This document shows, in pieces, positions 7,061 to 10,895 of a stretch of DNA of 10,895 nt. This stretch comes from an uncultured Bacillota bacterium. GTDB taxonomy: Bacteria > Bacillota_I > Bacilli_A > RF39 > UBA660. The notes below the pieces were generated by a model. That model worked only from the letters and a program-made list of their open reading frames with translations, did no database searches and was not told where the DNA came from. The position numbers were made by a program, and so were the translations under genes. The DNA lies in contig CAMENK010000017.1 of NCBI GenBank assembly GCA_945928335.1, forward strand, positions 1 through 10,895, read 5' to 3'. Position 1 is the first letter of the stretch. Each line of letters starts with the position of its first letter.

Positions 7061-7678
7061 ATGGAAAAATTAACAAAAAAACAAGAAGAAGTTTTAACAG
7101 TTATAAAAAAATATATAGCTGAACACGGCTATAGCCCAAGCGTAAGAGAAATTTGTGAACTAATGGATTTAAGTAGCACAGCTACAGTTTTTGTACATAT
7201 GAGACACTTAATGAATAAAGGATATTTAAAACAAACAGATAATAAGTTTCGTACTTTGGAAGTATTAGTACCAAATGAATATTTAGAAACAAAAGAAGAT
7301 GTTGTAAGTGTTCCATTACTAGGAAAAGTTACTTGTGGTAACCCAATAGAAGCAATTGAATTTCCAGATGAATATATGAGTATCCCTAGTTTCATGATTC
7401 CAAAAAAAGAAGAAGTATTTACACTTAGATGTGAAGGAATGAGTATGAAAAATGTAGGAATATATGATGGAGATATAGTTATAGTAAAAAGAACTTCTAC
7501 AGCTAAAAATGGTGACTATGTAGTTGCTTTAGATGAAAATGGATATACAACTTTAAAAACATTTTATAAAGAAAATGGACATTTTAGATTACAACCAGAA
7601 AATGAAACTATGAGTCCAATAATATTAGATAAAGTTAACATTCTAGGAATAGCTATAGGATTATATAGAAAATTATAA
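7061..7678 (+). CDS. lexA: SOS transcriptional repressor LexA
   Basis: LexA represses the DNA-damage regulon and inactivates itself by RecA-stimulated autocleavage. The 205-residue length is typical. The N-terminal winged helix-turn-helix contains YSPSVREICELMDLSSTATV (24-43). The cleavage site is Cys92-Gly93 (VTCGNP) rather than the usual Ala-Gly; UmuD also uses Cys-Gly, so cleavage is expected. The Ser-Lys dyad is Ser128 (EGMSM) and Lys166 (TTLKTFYKE), with GIYDGD and RLQPEN blocks typical of the S24 family. The ATG has AAGGAG upstream. The gene is divergent from a small membrane protein gene, with LexA-like boxes in the shared region, and converges on a rhomboid gene through a shared terminator. 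Confidence 0.97.
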   Translation: MEKLTKKQEEVLTVIKKYIAEHGYSPSVREICELMDLSSTATVFVHMRHLMNKGYLKQTDNKFRTLEVLVPNEYLETKEDVVSVPLLGKVTCGNPIEAIEFPDEYMSIPSFMIPKKEEVFTLRCEGMSMKNVGIYDGDIVIVKRTSTAKNGDYVVALDENGYTTLKTFYKENGHFRLQPENETMSPIILDKVNILGIAIGLYRKL

Positions 7679-7709
7679 AAGAGTTAGTTCAAAATGAACT
7701 GACTCTTTT
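7677..7709. terminator. Bidirectional intrinsic terminator between lexA and the rhomboid gene
   Basis: AAAAGAGTTAGTTCA (7677-7691) pairs with TGAACTGACTCTTTT (7695-7709) over 15 bp with a single G-U type position and a 3-nt AAA loop. T-runs end both arms, so it can act in either direction. It overlaps the last bases of the stop codons of both convergent genes. Confidence 0.88.
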
Positions 7710-8847
7710 ATTTATTCATTAACATATAAACCAAAAACGCCACCATAATAATTAGTATTATTATTCCATTTATCTTATCTTTATTTCTTTTTTTATTGAC
7801 TACTCCAACTGAATAGCTAAATAATATTCCACCAATAAGTCCACCAATATGTGCTGAAATATCTATTCCTGGAATTACTAAACCTATTATTAAATTAAGA
7901 ATTAATGTTGGCACAATACTACTTCTTAAAAATCCATCTAATGTCGCCCTATACTTATATCCGAAGAACAATAAAGCTCCAAATAATCCAAATATTGCTC
8001 CACTAGCGCCTACACTTGCATAATTAGTTAAAACAACTGAGAACAAACTACCAATAACTCCACTTCCTAAATAGATTAGCAAAAATTTTAATTTACCATA
8101 ATATTTTTCTACTACAGGTCCTATAACATATAAAGCATACATATTAAATAGTAAATGTATAATATTTGCATGTACGAAAGTACTAGTCAATAATCTATAA
8201 AACTCCCCATTCTTAACATATAAATAATAATTAGCAAAAGTATTTAAAATAAAGTTATAATTTACAATACTTAATAAATAAACAATAACATTTATAACTA
8301 TAAGAGTTGTAGTTATAATAGGCTTTTCATTGTTTCTAAAAACCTTAGCTAATATCTTATCTTCTTTTACAGTTTTTTCATTTAGTTCATCAGTCATGGT
8401 AAACATTTCATTTACATTAGCCTTTTTATTTTGAACTTTCTCTTTAAAAGAAGGAAAAAACTCATTTATAAAATTATTTTTCTTTAAATCACTAATTTTA
8501 TTTATTTTAATAGTTTTAATATTCTTTGTTACTTCATTTTCAACATCAGTAACCTCATCTCTAACATCGACCAATAAGTTGAGCATATTCATATTTAAAC
8601 TATATGTTTTCTTCTTTATAGTTTTTCTTATACTTTCAGCCCTTCTTGTATCAGTTAAAAGTTGTTCTTCATTATGAATATAATTTATATTTATTCTTAT
8701 TAAAGGAATTTCACTATCTAAATTTTCTAACCAAATCTCATTTTGTACACCTCTTACAATAATAGGTCTATAATTTTCTTCAGTTACAAAATAATGTATT
8801 AGCTTCATAACTATTTCATCTTTTTTACCAACACTTATACTTGCCAT
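7708..8847 (-). CDS. Rhomboid family intramembrane serine protease (GluP/YqgP-like)
   Basis: Rhomboids cleave membrane proteins within or near the bilayer. From the chosen start this protein has 379 residues. A soluble N-terminal domain (about 1-170) precedes a rhomboid core of several membrane helices from about residue 177. Core motifs: HLLFN (His231-Asn235), GASG with nucleophile Ser282, and SAHIGG with catalytic His333. A last hydrophobic helix (GIIILIIMVAFLVYMLM) ends the chain, and the C-terminal TPR repeats of Bacillus GluP are absent. I prefer ATG 8847 (MASISVGK) over the upstream ATG at 8889 because AGAGGAG sits directly before it and the predicted promoter overlaps the longer version. 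It is divergent from the TspO-like gene and convergent with lexA. The substrate is unknown. Confidence 0.9.
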   Translation of the reverse strand: MASISVGKKDEIVMKLIHYFVTEENYRPIIVRGVQNEIWLENLDSEIPLIRININYIHNEEQLLTDTRRAESIRKTIKKKTYSLNMNMLNLLVDVRDEVTDVENEVTKNIKTIKINKISDLKKNNFINEFFPSFKEKVQNKKANVNEMFTMTDELNEKTVKEDKILAKVFRNNEKPIITTTLIVINVIVYLLSIVNYNFILNTFANYYLYVKNGEFYRLLTSTFVHANIIHLLFNMYALYVIGPVVEKYYGKLKFLLIYLGSGVIGSLFSVVLTNYASVGASGAIFGLFGALLFFGYKYRATLDGFLRSSIVPTLILNLIIGLVIPGIDISAHIGGLIGGILFSYSVGVVNKKRNKDKINGIIILIIMVAFLVYMLMNK

Positions 8848-8872
8848 TATATCTCCTCTTTTCAATAATATT

Positions 8873-8901
8873 ATTTTACTATTTTTCATACAATTAGTAA
8901 A
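8873..8901 (-). promoter_or_regulatory. Candidate rhomboid promoter
   Basis: On the minus strand TTTACT (8901-8896), a 17-bp spacer and TAAAAT (8878-8873) give a reasonable promoter with a start near 8866, about 19 nt from ATG 8847. Its -35 overlaps the ribosome binding site of the divergent TspO-like gene. Confidence 0.5.
8889..8894 (+). promoter_or_regulatory. Tentative -10 element for the TspO-like gene
   Basis: TACAAT matches 5/6 of the -10 consensus. It lies 19 nt ahead of the TTG start, but no convincing -35 is seen 16-18 bp upstream. Confidence 0.3.
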
Positions 8902-8913
8902 GGGTGATTAAAT

Positions 8914-9369
8914 TTGAAAAAGATTTTAAAATTAATAATAATTCTAATACCATGGTTACTTGGAGGACTAATATTCAAAGTAGATTTTGAATACTATAAT
9001 ATTTTAAACCTTCCAGGTTTTACATTACCAAGTAAAATAATAAGTATACTTTGGTTAATTATTTATATTTTAATTAGTATTAGTATTTACAAAATATCTA
9101 ATATTAAAAATATATTCAAAGAGAAAGATTACTTTTATGTTTTAATAACTAACTATTTAGCAAATCAGTTATTTATATATGGTTTTTTCTATCTAAAAAG
9201 TCCTTTCTTTGGATTTATATTAACGACTATTACACTAGTAAGTTCTATATTCCTATTTATTGAATCAAAAAAACTTAATACTAAAGCAAGTTTTTATCTT
9301 ATACCATATATAATATATAATGTGTATGCTTTTATATTAAGTTTAACTATTTATATTATGAATTTTTAA
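8914..9369 (+). CDS. TspO/MBR (tryptophan-rich sensory protein) family membrane protein, divergent
   Basis: This family comprises small five-helix membrane proteins that bind porphyrins and related ligands; the bacterial role is often unclear. The 151 residues form about five hydrophobic helices with family landmarks. NLPGFTLPSKIISILWLIIY resembles the helix-1 exit and helix-2 start (PxFxPP...W...Y). NYLANQLFIYGFFYLKSP resembles the N..NFLFS.LFF block, and LIPYIIYNVYAFI resembles the helix-5 PYL.W..FA segment, with Tyr in place of the usual Trp. It is poor in Trp (two residues). The start is TTG, chosen because AAGGGTGAT stands 5-6 nt before it and the following MKKILK suits a membrane protein. 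It is divergent from the rhomboid gene, and its 3' end overlaps rluD by 14 bp. The family call is by pattern and less certain than for the neighbours. Confidence 0.78.
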   Translation: MKKILKLIIILIPWLLGGLIFKVDFEYYNILNLPGFTLPSKIISILWLIIYILISISIYKISNIKNIFKEKDYFYVLITNYLANQLFIYGFFYLKSPFFGFILTTITLVSSIFLFIESKKLNTKASFYLIPYIIYNVYAFILSLTIYIMNF

Positions 9370-10246
9370 ATTCATTTAACATTTCTTCAAATCTTGGTTC
9401 TAACGGACAAGTAAATTCCATAAATTCTTTAGTTGTAGGATGATTAAATCCCAAATAATAAGCATGCAATAATTGTCCATAATCATTTATTTTCTTACCA
9501 TACACCGGATCATTAATAACAGGATGTCCTATATAAGCCATATGGACTCTTATTTGATGAGTTCTTCCAGTTTCAAGTACACATTCAATTAAAGTACTAT
9601 TCTTATATCTTTTCAAAACGGTAAAATTAGTAACTGCATTTTTACTATTCTTATCAGTAACGCACATCTTCTTTCTATCTAATATATCTCTACCAATAGG
9701 TGCATTTATTTTACCTGAACTTTCATTAATTACTCCACTAACTAAAGCTATATACTTTCTCTTAATTCTTTTATTTTTAAAGTCATCACTTAGTATTTGA
9801 TGACTTTTATTATTTTTAGAAATTAATAAAAGCCCAGAAGTATCTTTGTCAATTCTATGAACAATACCAGGTCTATCACTACCATTAATACTACTTAATT
9901 CATCAGTATAATAAGTAAGAGCATTTACTAAAGTTCCATGATAGTTACCATTTCCAGGATGCACTACCATACCACTTTTTTTATAAACAACCATAACATC
10001 TTTATCTTCATAATAAATATCTAATGGTATATTTTCTTTTTCTACTAGAGTACTTTCATTCCATTCATTATAACTAATAATATCTCCTAATCTTAATAAA
10101 TAACCTGGCTTAACTTCTTTACCATTAACCTTAATAGTACCATCTTTAATGTGTTTAGTAATATTACTTCTACTTGTATCAATTATACTAGTCATATAAT
10201 TATCTAATCTAATATTACTGTTCTCTTCCTTTATTTTTATCTCCAT
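9356..10246 (-). CDS. rluD: RluD-type 23S rRNA pseudouridine synthase
   Basis: The enzyme isomerises uridines to pseudouridine in rRNA. The 296-residue protein has an N-terminal S4 RNA-binding domain (about 11-75, including SNITKHIKDGTIKVNGKEV) and a catalytic RsuA/RluD domain with RPGIVHRIDKDTSGLL, whose HRxDxxTSG block carries the catalytic Asp. GRTHQIRVHM and GHPVINDPVYG further down are family hallmarks. Length matches RluD/YlyB. GGAGG lies just upstream of the ATG, inside the end of lspA, and the two genes overlap by 32 bp, suggesting translational coupling. The lspA-rluD pair is standard in Firmicutes (lspA-ylyB in Bacillus). Which uridines are modified cannot be told from sequence, since RluC and RluD paralogues are similar. 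Confidence 0.92.
   Translation of the reverse strand: MEIKIKEENSNIRLDNYMTSIIDTSRSNITKHIKDGTIKVNGKEVKPGYLLRLGDIISYNEWNESTLVEKENIPLDIYYEDKDVMVVYKKSGMVVHPGNGNYHGTLVNALTYYTDELSSINGSDRPGIVHRIDKDTSGLLLISKNNKSHQILSDDFKNKRIKRKYIALVSGVINESSGKINAPIGRDILDRKKMCVTDKNSKNAVTNFTVLKRYKNSTLIECVLETGRTHQIRVHMAYIGHPVINDPVYGKKINDYGQLLHAYYLGFNHPTTKEFMEFTCPLEPRFEEMLNEFKNS
9358..9375. repeat. Short palindrome at the tspO/rluD convergent overlap
   Basis: ATGAATTT and AAATTCAT form an 8-bp perfect inverted repeat with a TT loop across the stop codons of both convergent genes. No T-run follows on either strand, so it is at best a weak terminator and may be chance in AT-rich coding sequence. Confidence 0.3.
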
Positions 10247-10700
10247 CTTTTTCCTCCAATATAATACCTATTAGCATCAAAACAACACCAACAACAATAC
10301 CTATATCTCCAATATTAAAAATAGCAAAATCATAACTAAAAATTTTAAAATCCAAAAAATCTCTTACATGACTATATACTAGCCTATCTATAAGATTTCC
10401 AAGTAATCCTCCTAATATTAAACAAATACTTACACATAATATTCTAGAATTATTCTTTTTCTTAAATAATTCATAAACTAAATATATAAAAACTAATAAA
10501 CTTACTAATATTATAAGTACTTGCCTACCCTCTAAAATACTAAAAGCAGCACCATGATTATTAGTATAAGTTAATTTAAAAAAATTAGGTATAATATCTA
10601 TACTTTTATTAAGTTTCATATTAGTCATAACTAAATATTTACTTATTTGATCAACTAATACTATCATAAAAGTAATTATTAAATATTTAACCTTTTTCAT
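10215..10700 (-). CDS. lspA: Lipoprotein signal peptidase (signal peptidase II)
   Basis: LspA is a membrane aspartyl protease that removes signal peptides from diacylated prolipoproteins, such as the one encoded at 4234-4758. The 161-residue protein has four membrane helices and the usual motifs: VDQISK (Asp17), TNNHGAAFS (46-54), GNLIDR (101-106), HVRDF with Asp114, and FNIGD with Asp132. Asp114 and Asp132 are the expected catalytic pair; Gly replaces the more common Ala in FNxAD. I start at ATG 10700 (MKKVKYLI), preceded by TTTTTGGAGGGC; a reading-frame extension to 10760 covers the promoter and has no ribosome binding site. The gene overlaps rluD by 32 bp at its 3' end. Confidence 0.95.
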   Translation of the reverse strand: MKKVKYLIITFMIVLVDQISKYLVMTNMKLNKSIDIIPNFFKLTYTNNHGAAFSILEGRQVLIILVSLLVFIYLVYELFKKKNNSRILCVSICLILGGLLGNLIDRLVYSHVRDFLDFKIFSYDFAIFNIGDIGIVVGVVLMLIGIILEEKDGDKNKGREQ

Positions 10701-10719
10701 AGTGATGCCCTCCAAAAAG

Positions 10720-10748
10720 ATTATACTATAGAACAAAACAAAGTTAAA
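10720..10748 (-). promoter_or_regulatory. lspA-rluD promoter
   Basis: On the minus strand a perfect TATAAT (10725-10720) stands 17 bp after a weak TTTAAC (10748-10743). The predicted start is near 10713, immediately ahead of the lspA ribosome binding site. It lies downstream of the terminator at 10764-10793, consistent with an independent lspA-rluD unit. Confidence 0.55.
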
Positions 10749-10761
10749 GCAATTTATCAAT

Positions 10762-10793
10762 AAAAATTACCTATTTAATTAAATAGGTAATTT
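10762..10793 (-). terminator. Intrinsic terminator of the unit entering from the right edge
   Basis: Bases 10764-10793 form a perfect 30-bp palindrome centred on TTAATTAA with GG/CC pairs in its arms (AATTACC...GGTAATT). On the minus strand it is followed by TTTTTA. The T-run is longer on that side, so it most likely ends transcription of whatever lies beyond 10795. Confidence 0.75.
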
Positions 10794-10794
10794 A

Positions 10795-10895
10795 GTCAAA
10801 AGACACAGTTAAGTTAACGGAACCATGTACTATTCAGTACATGACTCCCCATAGTATATTTCGTACGGATTTGATGCTCTTCCATCCCCTTTGGA
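10795..10895 (-). other. Unidentified structured segment (partial; runs off the right edge), possible 3' part of a non-coding RNA or of a gene
   Basis: I cannot name this stretch. It is richer in G and C than its surroundings. On the minus strand CATGTACT-GAAT-AGTACATG (10843-10824) is a perfect 8-bp hairpin. It extends to 13 bp through two G-U pairs and A-U, G-C, G-C pairs (10848-10844 with 10823-10819). On the plus strand those two positions would be C-A mismatches, favouring a minus-strand RNA. A terminator follows about 25 nt later. As coding sequence, one minus frame reads SKGDGRASNPYEIYYG then stops inside the hairpin loop, and another ends at TAA near 10815; neither tail is familiar. 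Possibilities are an RNA gene end, a leader, a protein tail, or the right end of an IS200/IS605-type element. Confidence 0.45.

Noticed and set aside
7129..7395. 88-codon minus-strand reading frame
   Set aside because: It is antisense to lexA across its HTH and cleavage-site region, with no supporting start signal or recognisable domain.
8848..8889. Fourteen-codon upstream extension of the rhomboid gene
   Set aside because: The internal ATG at 8847 has AGAGGAG at ideal spacing; the extension overlaps the predicted promoter -10 and start point.
10701..10760. Twenty-codon upstream extension of lspA
   Set aside because: It spans the predicted promoter, lacks a ribosome binding site, and LspA homologues start near the MKKVKYLI position that has TTTTTGGAGGGC before it.
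10795..10895. T-box, glycine, yybP-ykoY, TPP, FMN or guanidine riboswitch, tmRNA, SRP RNA or RNase P RNA
   Set aside because: Compared by eye, none of the conserved cores is present; GGGGAG near 10845-10850 alone resembles the start of yybP-ykoY but the rest does not follow.
1..10895. CRISPR array, tRNA genes, prophage or complete insertion sequence
   Set aside because: No spaced direct repeats, no tRNA cloverleaf with a TTCGANTC arm, no integrase or transposase frames were seen; the genes are core functions with uniform codon use.

Overview
The window is strongly AT-rich chromosomal DNA from a walled, low-GC Gram-positive bacterium. The best fit is a member of the Bacilli, perhaps an uncultured gut lineage near Erysipelotrichia/RF39; that placement is inference. 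It rests on A/T-heavy codons, GGAG-type ribosome binding sites, TTGACA/TATAAT promoters, intrinsic terminators, and the arrangement lexA | small SOS-type membrane gene | transketolase, which recalls Bacillus lexA | yneA-yneB-ynzC-tkt. The gene content is mostly core and there is no certain mobile element. Nine complete genes end in TAA or TAG and none in TGA; Trp is read from TGG.

Layout. 1-4150 (minus): gltX, a class B penicillin-binding protein (FtsI/SpoVD type) and the 5' half of mraY, in that transcription order; this is a cell-wall segment of a rearranged dcw cluster. 4171-4224: a compact junction where the terminator of the upstream operon and the gltX promoter share the same bases. 4234-6722 (minus): transketolase followed by an unrecognised lipoprotein. 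6781-7678: an SOS-type divergent pair, a 51-codon membrane protein gene (minus) facing lexA (plus), separated by about 120 bp that holds two near-identical promoters and LexA-like boxes. 7677-7709: one hairpin shared by the convergent lexA and rhomboid genes. 7708-9369: a rhomboid protease (minus) and a TspO-like membrane protein (plus), divergent. 9356-10700 (minus): lspA-rluD, overlapping. 10764-10895: a terminator preceded by a structured minus-strand segment that runs off the window and that I could not identify.

How the genes work together. MraY, the penicillin-binding protein and LspA serve envelope assembly: lipid I synthesis, septal or elongation transpeptidation, and lipoprotein maturation. 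LspA would mature the lipoprotein encoded at 4234-4758. LexA and the small divergent gene look like an SOS module in which DNA damage would release a small membrane protein, plausibly a division inhibitor. GltX, RluD and transketolase are housekeeping genes for translation, 23S rRNA modification and the pentose phosphate pathway. The most interesting items are the small SOS-type gene, its mirrored promoters, and the unidentified structured RNA at the right edge.
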